A DNA stretch of 64,000 nt from Cliona cf. orientalis. Taxonomy: Eukaryota; Porifera; Demospongiae; Clionaida; Clionaidae. Where the stretch lies: assembly GCA_963930775.1 (NCBI GenBank), contig OZ005689.1:6797569-6861568 (forward strand), given 5' to 3'. The stretch's first letter is position 1. Each line of letters begins with the position of its first letter. The translations under genes were made by a program, and so were the position numbers. The notes under the pieces were generated by a model. That model had not been told where the DNA came from. It saw only the letters and a program-made list of their open reading frames with translations, and did no database searches. Shown here one piece after another: positions 10,516-22,196 of this stretch.

Positions 10516-12230
10516 GCTTGGCCTTATAAATACAGAGAAACTCGATGATTTTATTGTTAGATTTACACGGTCATGTTTGTCGTGAAGGATGTAGCCTCAA
10601 GGATAGGTAGCTATAGTCTAGCGAGCTAAACCCTCTCGCTCGCCACACTAAGAAGAGAGCGAGAGTTTAAGCCAAAATATACCCAAGCACCAACCGAGAC
10701 TCTAAATACTATTCGTGAAGACGCCTCCATAAGTAGCTATAAGAGAGTTATTGGTGATCACTTTCTTTGTTCGGCTTGGTGGTCCCAGTAAGAACGTCGA
10801 TGGCCATAGAGACTGCTGGGCTTTGGATCCTTTTAATACGCATACAGTTCGTGTTAGCTGAACTGCAATTGTCAAAGGTGTTGATCATTAATTTTATTAA
10901 ATATGCTACTGACTCACAGGTGGTACATATTGGACTATTAAAGTTTGTCTCAAAATAGATGTCAGTACACAACCAAGAAGACGGTGATGGAAGGAGTTTT
11001 GTAGAAGCTGGTTTGAGTAAATCCTGACACGTTAAGATCTTGGCTGCAGGAGATGGCGAGCGACGCCGGTCCTTTAAGTTCAGAAGCAGTCGACCCATCA
11101 CCAGAGGTGGAGGAATCAACCCTTTCCAACTCCACTAACTTGAAGTTAGTTTGTGTATGTGTGCGTGTGTAAATGGACACGTGTGTATGTGGATGTGAAT
11201 CATGCCCTTCGGGACAACCCTTGTGCGTGTCTGTACAAGTTTGCATTAATTATGAGTGAGTTTGTGTAGCTAAGTTTGCACATATGGGGTAGTACTACAA
11301 CTAAAATTAATGTTAATTTTAGTAGCGATTCCGGACGCCCGATTTTTCGGCTCGATAACGCAAAGTGGCGGCAATAGAAATTCATACGGTTAAGGTGTCA
11401 ATAGCTTCATCTCGATGAGGCCTATTCAGCACTGGGTGTTTCCTGTTGAAAGAACAAAGCTTGTTCGAGTTACGCACTAAAATAGATTTTTACATACAAA
11501 TTTCCATAGAGCTAAAAATCAAAATCGCAAAGCGTGTGGTAAACCGATTAGCTTGATTCGAGGTTCATGCAGAAGAAAGGCCATTCACTCAGCTAACTCG
11601 TAGTTTGTGTTTCCTGTTCATAGCTAATTCCATTGCCAAGTTATGGCTGTTTTTATTGCCACAGGTCGATCGTCCGGAAACGCTAATTTTAAGTGGGTGA
11701 GTGTACACATGTACTTGCAATTATTGATAGGTATATTTATAAAATTTCTATAGTGACACTGTGCACAAGGGAGTAGTCCTGGGATCTACAATATTAATTT
11801 TATCAAGTCCCTGATGAAAATTAATGGTAAGTCGTACACTTTTAATATTATATGACATCACTAATAAAAAATAATAATTATGTATTCTAACCAATTTGCA
11901 GGTATGTATACAGAGTTATACATGTATATATTGAAGGGAAAGACTGGCCGTGAAGACCAGGAGCCGGAGGGCCAATCCCACCCAGGTGGATCGCCTCATT
12001 TACAACGAATAAGGTTAATAATTAACTTGATCGTGAATTGCTATAATAATATCCATAATATATGACATGTACATGTATATTATTAAATTTTTATCTATCA
12101 CAATGCTCAATAATTATTCTTTATTTAATCCTTATCACTTCATTCATTATAATATTATTATTCATGATTCTTTTCACTTCATCACTATTATAATATGATC
12201 TATGTATATCCTTGTGATCATTAATGTTAT
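10516..12230. other. Intergenic stretch, weak coding hints only
   Basis: Contains a hairpin (CTCTCGCTC pairing with GAGCGAGAG, 10629-10664). A hydrophilic open stretch begins at an ATG at 11052 (MASDAGPLSSEAVDPSPEVE). Another, at 11930-12012, lies between an acceptor-like and a donor-like site (DQEPEGQSHPGGSPH). The two do not join in a consistent phase, so I do not call a gene. Confidence 0.3.
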
Positions 12231-12784
12231 ATTATTTTTATTTAGTGATTATCATTCTATTTCCAATATTATTATAACACGTTTTTAACATATCTAAACC
12301 ATGATTTCCAATCGAATTACAATAATTATATTTTCCAACAATACCCAAGAATAAATATAAAACCAACAGGATAATTTCAATAGTATTATCGTACTTTTCC
12401 AGTGGTATCCCAATGGTTTCCCAAGAAAAATGCGCGCATAATTTCGCACACTTCTCCACTACAATTCCCACTATTAGAATTACCCCTGATTTGTGGAAAA
12501 TTCATATACTTTCAAAACACATTTCCTACAGCATTTTCCAGTAGTGAGATGACCTCACCAATCCAAACAGGCCAGCGCTCTGTCTCCGAGGCGGCTCATA
12601 ACCTGCATATACACGAGTGGGCAGAGGCAAAATTTAATGATACCAACAATACTATAACTTCATCAGTGCATGCTTGCAAAAAAAGTCCGAGGATACAGCG
12701 CTAGAGTTGCAGGGTGCTAGCTACATTAATTTTAAGAGATTTGGGCTGGGGAGGGGGAGGGGGGAAGAGTTTTGTACCTGCACG

Positions 12785-12815
12785 TTATTAACCCTCGGCG
12801 CATGCGCCGGAGGGT
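12785..12815. repeat. GC-rich palindrome
   Basis: AACCCTCGGCGCATGCGCCGGAGGGTTA forms a near-perfect hairpin and is followed by a TGTCTGTCTG microsatellite. It is likely the end of a decayed dispersed repeat. Confidence 0.5.
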
Positions 12816-12930
12816 TACGGTAGTCACTCTGTGTGTCTGTCTGTTTGTCTGTTATACAGCTAGCTGCTACATACCTCATTTATATGTTGAAAATCAGGTA
12901 CTAGTGTCATTAGGCCATGACTTATAATAT

Positions 12931-13180
12931 ACTTGTTTCCCGTCCCCTGATTTGCCATCAACCCATGCGGGCGGGCGGATATTTTTTATTATTGTATTAA
13001 TAATATTATTATTTTGCTACTATTAGTTGGCATACAGTTCAGTAACTTTGAGCCTGATCTTGCAAGCAAGAATCTGACCACACCCCTAAACCCGCCTTGA
13101 ATTAGGGGTGTGGCCAACGAAACTGCCAATAATAAGTGAGGATGCGGGTGCTAAAATAGCATGCGGGCGGGGGACGGGAA
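12931..13180. mobile_element. About 250-bp MITE with GTTTCCCGTCCCC ends
   Basis: GTTTCCCGTCCCC near 12937 is inverted as GGGGACGGGAAAC near 13170-13183. CATGCGGGCGGG occurs near both ends, as in the element at 9978-10515, so the two are probably related. No coding content. Confidence 0.55.
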
Positions 13181-13417
13181 ACTATTATATTATAAGTGAT
13201 GGCCTTAGGCTTTCTATGCTAGTTTCAACATATTATTACGGTATGCATTGTGTGGATATCGTTGAAAATTCTTTGTTCAGAACATTTAATTTGCTAACCA
13301 CCACGACCTTCTTAGCTTCTTAACCAGCTCACAATGGACAAAAGAGACAGTGATGGCTTCTTTTCAAGAAGACTAGTAGCGATAGTTCTTATAACTTGAC
13401 TGACTCATCAATGATCA

Positions 13418-13572
13418 AGGGCGTAGGAAGATGGTTTGGTAAAGGGGGGCTCTACAGATCTATATGCAAGGACAGTATGATCAGCGTGTATAAAATTGAA
13501 TCTAGCTATGTAACTATCAGAAAACATAGGGGGGCACCAGCCCCCGGAGCCCCCATGGTTCCTACGCCTATG
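13418..13572. mobile_element. About 155-bp MITE (GGGCGTAGGAA ends)
   Basis: AGGGCGTAGGAA at 13418 is inverted as TTCCTACGCCTATG near 13559-13572. ATGATCA lies on both sides (13411-13417, 13573-13579), a 7-8 bp duplication of the hAT type. The inside is C-rich (AGCCCCCGGAGCCCCC). Confidence 0.55.
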
Positions 13573-13670
13573 ATGATCACGGTAGACTATCAACAATACT
13601 TCTTGGCTTGTACTTTCATAGATAATTAAGACTGCGGTTACGCAGTCTTATTTTGAATCTTCGATATTAT

Positions 13671-13873
13671 TACCGTATATAGCCGGAAATTTTGGCGGGC
13701 ATTAAATTTGGCGATTGAGCCCTAAATCGCTATTAGAAGAATATTGGCGGGTTTAAATTTGGCGGTTCGGTACGGGATCGCCATACGTATATATGCGAGT
13801 AGGAAATTTGGCGGATTTTAATTTGGCGGTTGTAATAATATAGACCGCCAAACCGCCAAATTTCCCGGCTATA
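13671..13873. mobile_element. MITE with TTTGGCGG repeats, copy 1
   Basis: Starts ACCGTATATAGCCGGAAATTTTGGCGGG and carries several direct and inverted TTTGGCGG units, ending CCGCCAAATTTCCCGGCTATA. Two further copies lie between the TM and tail exons of genes B (31972-32142) and C (48393-48594). Confidence 0.65.
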
Positions 13874-14239
13874 GACCCGCCGGTTGCACGAATCCGTATA
13901 ACTCCGGTTACGTTACTCGGCGGCGCGCGCAAAAGCCGCATTGGAGGACAACCACTATGGAGGATTGTACTAATCAGCAGTGTTTCTCACCGTTTATGCC
14001 ATCCCTCCAGCAGAGTTCCAGCTATCACAGAAATATGTCATAGCGCACCCGGTACTATTTAACATACTGTAAGGCGCAAGTGAGCGGAGCCTTCGTTTGT
14101 CGACAAACTAGCTGCAAACACGACCTCTGTACATTTTGCCATAGACAAAATCCGCATTGTCCTCCAAGCGTGGGCGTTAATTTTCCGTATACTGCAATAA
14201 AACTCAATGATGACGTCACGTGCAATGGGTCTATATAGC

Positions 14240-14905
14240 TATACGGTAGAGCAAGGTACTGATCTTCGGACGTAGGCATTTTCGGACATCACTAAGCCAT
14301 CTTCATTCAATCCGATGCACCTTCTCGAACATAAACAGGTCTAGCTCTATCCCATAGTAATTACATTCTATAATCTGTGACCATAGTGCTAAGTGACGTG
14401 GGTACCGTACTAAATCAAAAATCATGTACGAAATATTGATTTCTGTCCAGGAGTATGAATTTTCGACTAACCTTCATAAAAAATAAACCAAAAATGGTCA
14501 ACTCTCTCCAACACCGATACGGCTGTCCTACTACCTTGCCGTTCTTGACTGGTAATTGTAACTGCTGAAGCCCCTCCCACTGCGCATGCGCAATGCTTAC
14601 GTGAAGTCGAGTCCTGGTATCAATGTTCGTTCGATATAAATTTTCGTCTGCGCGGAAAAGCCATTGTCCAGGGTAAGAGCGTGTGTATTCATACTCCTGG
14701 ACAAAAATCAATATTTCGTACAAGATCTTTGATTTAGTACAGCACCCACGTCACTTAGTAGCTACTATGGTCAGATAGTAAATACTATGGGGTAGAGCTA
14801 CCTATTTATGTTCGAGAAGGAGCATCAGGTAACTGGTTGAATGAAGATGGCTTAGTGATGTCCGAAAATGTCTACGTCCGAAGATCAGTACCTTACTCTA
14901 GCTAT
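14240..14905. mobile_element. Fold-back element with arms of about 220 bp
   Basis: The segment 14240-14458 is repeated in reverse at 14688-14905 with only scattered differences. For example GGTACTGATCTTCGGACGTAG (14254) pairs with CTACGTCCGAAGATCAGTACC (14872), and GTCCAGGAGTATGAA pairs with TTCATACTCCTGGAC. The 230-bp spacer holds a GCGCATGCGC stretch. The 102-codon open frame across the spacer and arms (14415-14723, minus) has no recognisable domain and is probably incidental. Confidence 0.75.
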
Positions 14906-16271
14906 ATGTGAATGCATCAAGTAAAAATGGGGCCTTCAGTTGAACTGTTCACTCGGCCAGTATCACCCCCCAAAGGTAGGAATAGGTGCAAAGTGTGATT
15001 CAGAGAATTTACAAAATTCACATTTCAAAAATTTTCAGGCTTTTTATAGAGGGGATCATATGGTTTTTATTACATTTTTACGCTATTCAGACCATTTCAC
15101 ATATCAAAGTGTTCCTCTGTTTACTTGAAATTCAATATGCTCTTAGGAGGTGGGGGATAATCAGCTTTAATTGATCATCGCATTCCTGCCTGGTTAATTT
15201 ATTCCTGTACCTACTCAAAAAGCAAGCGTAGGGATGTATAGTGGATGTGATTATCCCTAATCTTGTTGGTGTACATTTTGACCCTGCCATCCCTACTTCA
15301 TCCTTCAATTTATTTAATTATTTTTTATACTTGTTACTGTTCTTTTTTTATTGCCCTCTGGGAAATTCATGTCTTTCAGCACTGCCTGACATGGTTTGCC
15401 CGTTCAATGCTGGACTTTATTGTCAATGGGTAAAACTGCGTCTGTGTTCATACTATCTTGTAGCTAGTTATTTCTGTAAATGTGTAATTAGTAGTATTTT
15501 CAGAGATTTTTGTTCATAATCATGCAGGAAAGGTGGAACAGGGAGGCAGGGGGGGTGTCCCCCCCCCCCCCCCCCCCCCCCAAAGTGGAACGGTGGCTAC
15601 TAATAGCTATAGGTAATAATATGACATTTTACACTCTATGTACATACATAGCTACTATTATCAAGTTTGCGGGTGTTTATTTGACTGATTTTGCCCCTCC
15701 CCCACCCCCCCGCCCCCCCCCCCAAACTGTCCCTCATACAGCCGCCTCTGATAATATTTAATATGTATACTTGCAACTAATAGCTATCATGCATATAGCT
15801 ACACTCCCGTCGGTATCAAAAGGTTGGCCTAAGTACATGTATATGCATACAATAATATTATTATTTTGATTTCAGGTACTATATTTTAGACCACTAGTAG
15901 TTACTAGAAGACTCCAGAGTGCATGATAACCCTAAAGTTTGTCTAAATATGTTTAACATGTAGCCGGCCACTCCCACGATTTCACATGTTGACCAGACTC
16001 ACCCACACACATCCAGGCACCACAGACAGTGGACATATGTGTCGAAGAAACATGCATATGCTGTGCTATTAAATTTCATAATGGATCCGGGCCTTTCATA
16101 ATAATAATAATCAATGATTGTTCTTCACTTATATTATGTATAGCTATATATACAATGATAGCTACATATAATTTTAATTTCATGGCTTCTGCCAGTGAGT
16201 GCATGCATAAGCCTGGTACCCAGAATACTATGTTCAAGAGCTTCATCCCATGGCATTGCTGTATAAATGAC
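14906..16271. other. Intergenic stretch with poly-C tracts
   Basis: AT-rich and gene-free as far as I can see. Long C runs lie at 15559-15581 and 15694-15723, each in a C-rich stretch near GGAACAGGGAGG-type sequence. No splice-consistent reading frame is evident. Confidence 0.5.
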
Positions 16272-16275
16272 TTAA

Positions 16276-17287
16276 GGTACCATTAAATTGCGTGGGCGTG
16301 AGGTGGGGGATATGACACCTAAACCACATCAAAGTCATTAGTGAGGTGCATGTTGTGTAACCACGCCCTTTTAATTGCACAGGTCTCAGGGGTGTGGCTG
16401 CTAGAGCCGGAAGTGTTCATTTAATATCCTCCATGGACCGGAAGCCGAGCCGGAAGGGAGGGGCCAGGCCACGCCCAAAACAGCCCCACCCTGTTCCCCA
16501 AGGACCACCATTCTCAATCAAGTGCCTACTAACCACCGGATGTCCACCGGAAGCCCACAATCAATCCCAATTAAAACACACAGCTTCCTCAAGGCCAAAA
16601 CACACACAAACACTTGGAGGCCGTTCTGCCACACCGCCCACACAAGAGCTCACCTCATTTCCTGTGTGGGCGGAGTAACAACACGTCATCGCAACCACAT
16701 CCGCTTCAAACCATCGTCAGCTTCCGTCCAGCCGTACGGTCCCCTCCATCGCACCGGCGTACAGTGCCTCATTAACAGACATGGCCTCACCTTTGACCTC
16801 CTGCCACGCCCCCAAAGCCTCCTCGCGGGGTTCAAAGGTCACCACCGCTTCCGGGACACGCCCACCTATCGCCGAGGCCAAGTCCCAGGCGCCGATATCC
16901 AAGCACTGGCCCGTGAAGCCACGCCCAATCGGAAGCAATAAAACCTGCATTAACGCACACGCACACACTCCACACAGTGCCAGGAACACGCCCACATGCT
17001 TAATTAGGCCTAATAAGGCTTTTTTTTTTTTTTTTTTTTTTTTGTCGTTGCGGTTAATAGTTAAGCAAGAATGCTTTGATCTTGCTTTGATGTGGGCAAT
17101 TACCGGCCTTTTCTTCAGGGGCCACTTCCGGTCGCTAATCACACGCGCATAATCATCCCTGGCCGATTCTGGACACGCCCACCTTCGACCAAAAGCACTC
17201 GTATGGCCTCTTCGGCCACGCCCCTTCACGATTCGCTAATTGAATTAGCCAATCCTGACGCTCACGCCCACGCACTTTAATGCCACC
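16276..17287 (+). mobile_element. TTAA-flanked TIR element, copy 1 (1012 bp)
   Basis: Terminal inverted repeats of about 28 bp: GGTACCATTAAATTGCGTGG on the left, and the reverse of CCACGCACTTTAATGCCACC on the right. TTAA flanks both ends (16272-16275, 17288-17291), as in piggyBac-type insertions. The inside is GC-richer than its surroundings and has a T run at 17020-17043. Open frames on both strands (up to 170 codons) lack a recognisable transposase and are not conserved as proteins would be, so this is probably a non-autonomous element. A second copy lies inverted at 53108-54105. Confidence 0.75.
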
Positions 17288-17291
17288 TTAA

Positions 17292-17967
17292 GGCGTGACC
17301 GTTTAGCCCATTAACTGCATGGCAGCTGTTGCTATCCGCCATTTTGGTGGTCAAGCGGCGTATTAGGCCCGTACGCAGCCTTTCTCAAAGAGGGGTTACA
17401 TGGGGGTGTGGGTCAGACAGGTATGCAGGGGGTCTGGGGGCATGCTCCCCCAGGAAAATTTGGAAATTTAGACTCTTTGAGGGCGACTCTGAGGCACTGA
17501 TTCTGACGTGATTAGATAGGCTCTGCCGCTGATGCTGCTAGCTACTAGCACTATGTACACTGGCTATGCAATCTATACTATTGCACATCCGGTGTGCGTT
17601 TTTTGGGAAGCAACACTTCGTTTCGTAAAGAAGCACAAGTTACACCTGGATTGTTTCTATAGATATATAGTGCTATGCCAGGTGGCCAAAAAAGGGGGGT
17701 TCGTCCGAACCCCCCCCCCCGTACGGGCCTGAATACTGCATGTACTGCCAGTATGCCAGTGGAAGCTAGCAAGATCGATCATGAGCAAGAAGTACACCGA
17801 AAGTTTGCCTAAAGCAGCCCGAGAGCGTTACATCCGGAAGCTTCAATGCCTTTACGGTGTCGTAGGCGAGCTGAGAGACGAAAAATGCACTTGCTATCAT
17901 ACGCTATATAAAGCTATGGCAGCGATGACCACCAACATGTGCAGTTAATGGGCTAAACAGTCACGCC
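17292..17967 (+). mobile_element. Second TTAA-flanked TIR element abutting the first (676 bp)
   Basis: GGCGTGACCGTTTAGCCCATTAACTGCA at 17292 is inverted at 17940-17967 (TGCAGTTAATGGGCTAAACAGTCACGCC). TTAA lies at 17288-17291, shared with the neighbouring element, and at 17968-17971. A smaller inverted-repeat element (17365-17730) is nested inside. Confidence 0.7.
17365..17730. mobile_element. Nested MITE with AGGCCCGTACG ends
   Basis: AGGCCCGTACG at 17365 is inverted as CGTACGGGCCT ending at 17730. The inside has G-rich and C-rich runs (GGGGGTCTGGGGGCATGCTC; a C run near 17711). It lies inside the TTAA element at 17292-17967. Confidence 0.55.
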
Positions 17968-18036
17968 TTAAGTCGTCTACATATGTATAACTGTGCTCAT
18001 AAATGGGTGTGGCTATGGATGCTTGCCGCACAGTGT

Positions 18037-18391
18037 AATATGCATGTGGTAAAGGTCGTCAATAGAGTGCGTACATGTCAGTTGCCGGCGCCAGAAATCA
18101 TGGAGATGGAGTCTAAGACCGACTCTCAACGTCGATAGCGATAATTTTTGATGCTTTATGAATATTAGGAAGGAAATCTTGTCCGAATTAAATTCGATAT
18201 CGTTAATATCTGAAATCGAAAATCAACCATCGACTAGAAATCATAGCTGAAATCAGGAAATCCGTGTTTGAAATCCTATGATTTCGAAATCTCGTACGCC
18301 AAAATGAATCATTGCGGACCCGAGCCTCGGCTTTTGAAGAGTTGAAGCACAGATATCTATTGTTGAAGAAACCACCGACTTACTGAGCTAT
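18037..18391 (+). promoter_or_regulatory. Gene B promoter/5' leader block
   Basis: A 350-bp block immediately before the signal-peptide exon. It begins GTGGTAAAGGTCGTCAATAG, contains GCCGGCGCCAGAAATCATGG and GAGTCTAAGACCGACTCTCA, and is more than 90% identical by eye to the blocks before genes C and D. Upstream of it the homology is replaced by the two TTAA elements, so gene B lacks the NRF-1/CRE-like stretch found upstream of C and D. Confidence 0.6.
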
Positions 18392-18449
18392 ATGCTAAAG
18401 CGACTGATACCGTGCGTGGCGCTGGCCTGTGCACTTCTCGCCACTAGAG
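18392..18449 (+). CDS. Gene B exon 1: signal peptide
   Basis: 58 bases giving a 19-residue signal peptide (MLKRLIPCVALACALLATR) plus the first base of a Gly codon at a phase-1 donor (GAG|GTACTA). Same length and frame as in C and D; Pro replaces Ala at residue 7. Confidence 0.75.
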
Positions 18450-19273
18450 GTACTAAAAAGATTGAGTGTGAATTGAATTGAATTGAATTTTATTTTAAAG
18501 TCACGCCTCTAGGCGGCAGACCACAAGTTTGGCCCATGTGACAACAATTTTACATAAAATTAATAAAGGTATAATGTGATAATAATATAATAAAGAGAGT
18601 GTCATATAATATGAGAGATATATACATAATCCTGCAGGAGCCTCGAGGAATTGTACATAGAATAGTTAATAATCAAGGGGGGTGGAGGGTGAAAGGAGAG
18701 GTGGATAGAGAGGGGAAGGTGGGAAAGGGCTTTCTTCTTTTCAACAACAATAAATATATTAATATTAGATTGGCAAATTAGGTGAATTTTGAGGATGATT
18801 TTTGTTGTGTACACAAATATGTTCAGGAGAAAGTAGTAAAAATTTTGCCATAAGGTTCAATAGAGATAATATTATACAGATTTGTCAGATTAGGTGAATG
18901 TTTGGGAGTGATTTCCGTTGTATATACACATCAGTAAAGTACGATCGAGAAATTAGCCATTTGGGAATGTTCAATAGAGATAATATGATTGGGAAAGTTC
19001 AATGGAGGTAATATGAGTTGTTTTTCTTTTTTTTTGGTTGCTGTTTAGAACAATGATATAAGATAAGTGTCAATAATAGATTAGAAGTTTTCAGAAGAGA
19101 ATAAAATGATTTTGCCATTTGAGGAGTTTTTTTTTTTTTTTTTTTTTTTTCAAGGAGACCAGAACACTAAGCAGAAAAAAAAATTGTCCAAAACCACCAC
19201 ACAGTTGAGCTGGATGCTTAGAACAGCCATACAATGCAAGCAGGCAGCCTGTACTCCAATTTTGAACAAAGCG

Positions 19274-19287
19274 GGTAAAGGTCGTCA
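19274..19287 (+). promoter_or_regulatory. Stray copy of the GGTAAAGGTCGTCA motif
   Basis: The 14-base motif found upstream of all four receptor genes also occurs here in the 3' region of the LINE, followed by a GC-rich GTGCGCGCGTGG stretch. It may mean the motif is a dispersed promoter element rather than receptor-specific. Confidence 0.3.
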
Positions 19288-19901
19288 CATTTATGTGCGC
19301 GCGTGGCCCCACCCCTCACGTAGCGTGTGGGCGGAAAACATTGCAAATGCATGGCTTCCTATACAAACATATGGGGAAACTTCAAAGGGCCGTATCTTTA
19401 ATTCTAAGGCGTGAATCAAAAATCTGTCCGGTCAAATCTCTAGTTTCAACCCATTCTGCGTGCCCATGTAAAAATTGTCCCCCCAAGTACTCCCAAACTC
19501 CCCATGAATTAGATTAATTATTTAAATTTGCTTTTTTTTTCTACTTAGTGTATGAAACATGATATAAGACAAGATTTCAGTAAGAGATTAGAAGTTGTCA
19601 GAAGAGAATGATTTCAGTTGTATAAATGATTTGCCATGTGAGGAGTATATTATTTATTTTATTTATTTATTTATTTTATTATTATTTTTTTTCCAGATAA
19701 GTTATAGGGTTTTGTTTCTCTCTTTTTTTATTTATTTATTATTATTATTTTTTTTTTTCCTTATCTTTTATATTTAAGCCCATTGTGTGTGTGTATGGAG
19801 AGGAACGAGAGGGGAGGGGAAGAAGGAGAGGAGAGAGTGGAGGAGATATGAAGAAAAGGTGTCAAATGATATAATTATTCTTTGCGGCCTCACGGTCTGA
19901 G

Positions 19902-22196
19902 TTACCTCAAACGGTTACACCTCTCGCGGTACAGATGGCAGACGGCAGTGCCAACTTTGGGGGAGGTTGCACAGGCAAGTAAGATCTGGCAGGTTTTTTC
20001 TTTAGCTGAGAGAGATGAAAAATTCGGTACAATATCTGTAATTGCCTGGGTAAGTTCAGTCCTAGGGGAGCTCAGCTCGTGGCATGACAAGAGGAAGTGG
20101 CTTTCGTCCCCCACACCATCCTTGCACAGTTGGCAGGTTCTTTCCATTAGGGGGGTTTTGGGAGATCTGTACCGACCTGTTTCTACTTCTAGGGGTAGGC
20201 ATCCACATCTCAGTTGTGCAACAATTCTTCTTTTATTTAGTGAAGCTGATCTCATAATATACTGCTCGCTTGAAGGAGTTACTTTAATTTCACGATAATA
20301 CCTAAATCGGCCACCTGTTTCACTGTCGACTGGGATTTCATCAACTGTCTCTTTCCATTTCTTTGACTCCAAGTTAGCCAGTGCATCCCACTGCTCATCT
20401 CCGGTCATCAACCCACTAAAGTCCTTGATGCTCTCCATTAGTTCTTTCGTCTTCCCTGCCCAGTTTTTTGCTGTAGGCTTTCCTGAAATAAATTTACTCC
20501 ATGCATGTATCTTTTTAGTTACTCTCTCTCCCTCCATTTTCCTAATTCTGTTGTTGAACCTAAGTATTTGAAATTTGATGGCCATGGCTAAAGGAATCCA
20601 TCCCGTCTCCCCGAACAAACCAGCTATGGGACAGACCTTACCCACCCCCAGAAGGTATCTCATCGCGCTATACTGTATACCTAGAATGCTTCTACTTACT
20701 GTATGCCCCCAGATGCATGCATTGCACAGGATTATTGGCTGCACCAATTGGTTGAAAAGCATGGTGTAGGTGTTAGTGTGTAGGCCACCGCACATCCTGG
20801 CTCGGTGATTCAGTAAAGCAAGTGCTCTGTTGGCTTTCTTTACTAACTCCTGAAAGGCTAAGTCCCATTCAAGGTGCTCAGACAAAATGAGTCCCAGGTA
20901 TTTGTACTGGTCAGCATAGGCTATTTCTTCCTTTTCAAGCTTAAAAGCAGTCTCCGATCTAGACCTGCCCCTCCCTTTCTTCCTAAAATGTACTACCTTA
21001 GTTTTATTGATGTTCAGACTCATACCCCATCTCTTACACCATGCAACAATTACATCAATAAGCTTCTGTAGCTGACCCTCGTCTGGGGCTATGACCACAG
21101 CATCATCTGCATACAAAAGGCCTGATACCATATCCTTCCCACACTGGACCCCTGCCTGGGCCTCCTTGATCTCTTCCATCAGGTCATCAATAAACATAGC
21201 AAAAAGGGTAGGGGATAAAATGCAGCCTTGCTTTACTCCGGAATCTACATGGAACCATTCTGAGAGGGATTGATTGATGTCAACCGAGCAGCTGACGTTC
21301 TTATACAGGGATTTCAAAGCAGATAGGAATTTACCTCTTATCTTATATCTAGCTTCAATTTTATGCCATAATAAATCCCTGTTAACACAATCGAACGCTT
21401 TCTTGAAGTCCACAAAGCAGGCAAAGGTGTCCATCTTATTAAGTAATCTATTTTCTATGATTGTTGTGAGGGTAAATATATGGTCCTGGCAATTTCTACC
21501 GGGCCTAAAGCCATTTTGTTCGTCACAGAGTGCTCCATTCGCTTCTAGGTAGTCCCTAAGTCTAGAGTTTAGTATTCTGCAGTAAGTCTTTGCCACAAAA
21601 GACTGTAGCGATATGCCCCTATACTCCGTCGGTAGCTTACTGGCTCTGCTAGTCTTAGGGATGGGTTTTATGATTGCCTTAACCCAAGCTTCGGGCACCT
21701 TTCCATGCTTGAAGCAGTAGTTACACAGGGAGTGGATAAACTTTGTACATGCTTGGTTCTTAATGAATGTGGGTCTTATCCCATCAACTCCCGGAGATTT
21801 GTGGTCGTTATTGGAGAGTATCGCTGTCTCAACTTCCTGCATTGAAATTTCATCATTCAGATCGACTGGGTCTAAATTGTTCATGATCCGATCAGGCTCT
21901 ATTGCAATGTCCAGTTGACTCTTATTACTAGGAGGGTTCAACAAGCTTTGGAAGTATTTCTTCCAAGTTTCCTTCACTTCCCCAGGGACACCCTGCTCAT
22001 TGCCCATTTCATCAATAACACTATCCGGTAAGGATGCCTGTTCACTCCCGCCTAGGTTTTTGATAAAGTTCCAGAAGGCTTTGGGGTTCCGTTTTTGATC
22101 CTCAAGCAGTTTGTCCCTCCGCAGACGTCTAAACTTGCGCTTGCTACTGCGGACTAGCTTATTGAACTGTTTTTGCTTCGTGAGGTAGGAGAGTTT
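19902..22196 (-). CDS. LINE reverse transcriptase (N-terminally truncated ORF2)
   Basis: About 765 residues remain open, and the first internal Met is at 22007. From that Met, the RT domain spans about residues 95-350, with YRGISLQS, the palm motif ACFVDFKKAFD, GVKQGCILSPTLFAMFIDDL and the catalytic LLYADDAVV, then a thumb and a C-terminal C-x2-C...H-x4-C finger (CQLCK, HFLLSC) near residue 650. The order and finger fit the CR1/L2/Jockey side of LINEs. I am not sure of the clade. The missing endonuclease domain makes it non-autonomous. Confidence 0.85.
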   Translation of the reverse strand, partial: KLSYLTKQKQFNKLVRSSKRKFRRLRRDKLLEDQKRNPKAFWNFIKNLGGSEQASLPDSVIDEMGNEQGVPGEVKETWKKYFQSLLNPPSNKSQLDIAIEPDRIMNNLDPVDLNDEISMQEVETAILSNNDHKSPGVDGIRPTFIKNQACTKFIHSLCNYCFKHGKVPEAWVKAIIKPIPKTSRASKLPTEYRGISLQSFVAKTYCRILNSRLRDYLEANGALCDEQNGFRPGRNCQDHIFTLTTIIENRLLNKMDTFACFVDFKKAFDCVNRDLLWHKIEARYKIRGKFLSALKSLYKNVSCSVDINQSLSEWFHVDSGVKQGCILSPTLFAMFIDDLMEEIKEAQAGVQCGKDMVSGLLYADDAVVIAPDEGQLQKLIDVIVAWCKRWGMSLNINKTKVVHFRKKGRGRSRSETAFKLEKEEIAYADQYKYLGLILSEHLEWDLAFQELVKKANRALALLNHRARMCGGLHTNTYTMLFNQLVQPIILCNACIWGHTVSRSILGIQYSAMRYLLGVGKVCPIAGLFGETGWIPLAMAIKFQILRFNNRIRKMEGERVTKKIHAWSKFISGKPTAKNWAGKTKELMESIKDFSGLMTGDEQWDALANLESKKWKETVDEIPVDSETGGRFRYYREIKVTPSSEQYIMRSASLNKRRIVAQLRCGCLPLEVETGRYRSPKTPLMERTCQLCKDGVGDESHFLLSCHELSSPRTELTQAITDIVPNFSSLSAKEKTCQILLACATSPKVGTAVCHLYRERCNRLR

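Noticed and set aside
10748-11119. 123-codon minus-strand open frame
   Set aside because: No domain, signal peptide or splice support; surrounded by microsatellites.
11052-12015. Two-exon gene from MASDAGPLSSEAVDPS to a Glu/Pro-rich exon
   Set aside because: Donor and acceptor phases do not agree, and no third exon or homologous copy is seen.
14415-14723. 102-codon minus-strand frame in the fold-back element
   Set aside because: Spans both arms of an inverted repeat and has no domain or splice context.
16717-17229. Minus-strand open frame of 170 codons, with 123-139 codon frames on the + strand, in the TTAA element
   Set aside because: Overlapping open frames on both strands come from the GC-rich composition. 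No domain is recognisable, and the second copy (53108-54105) does not preserve one protein preferentially.
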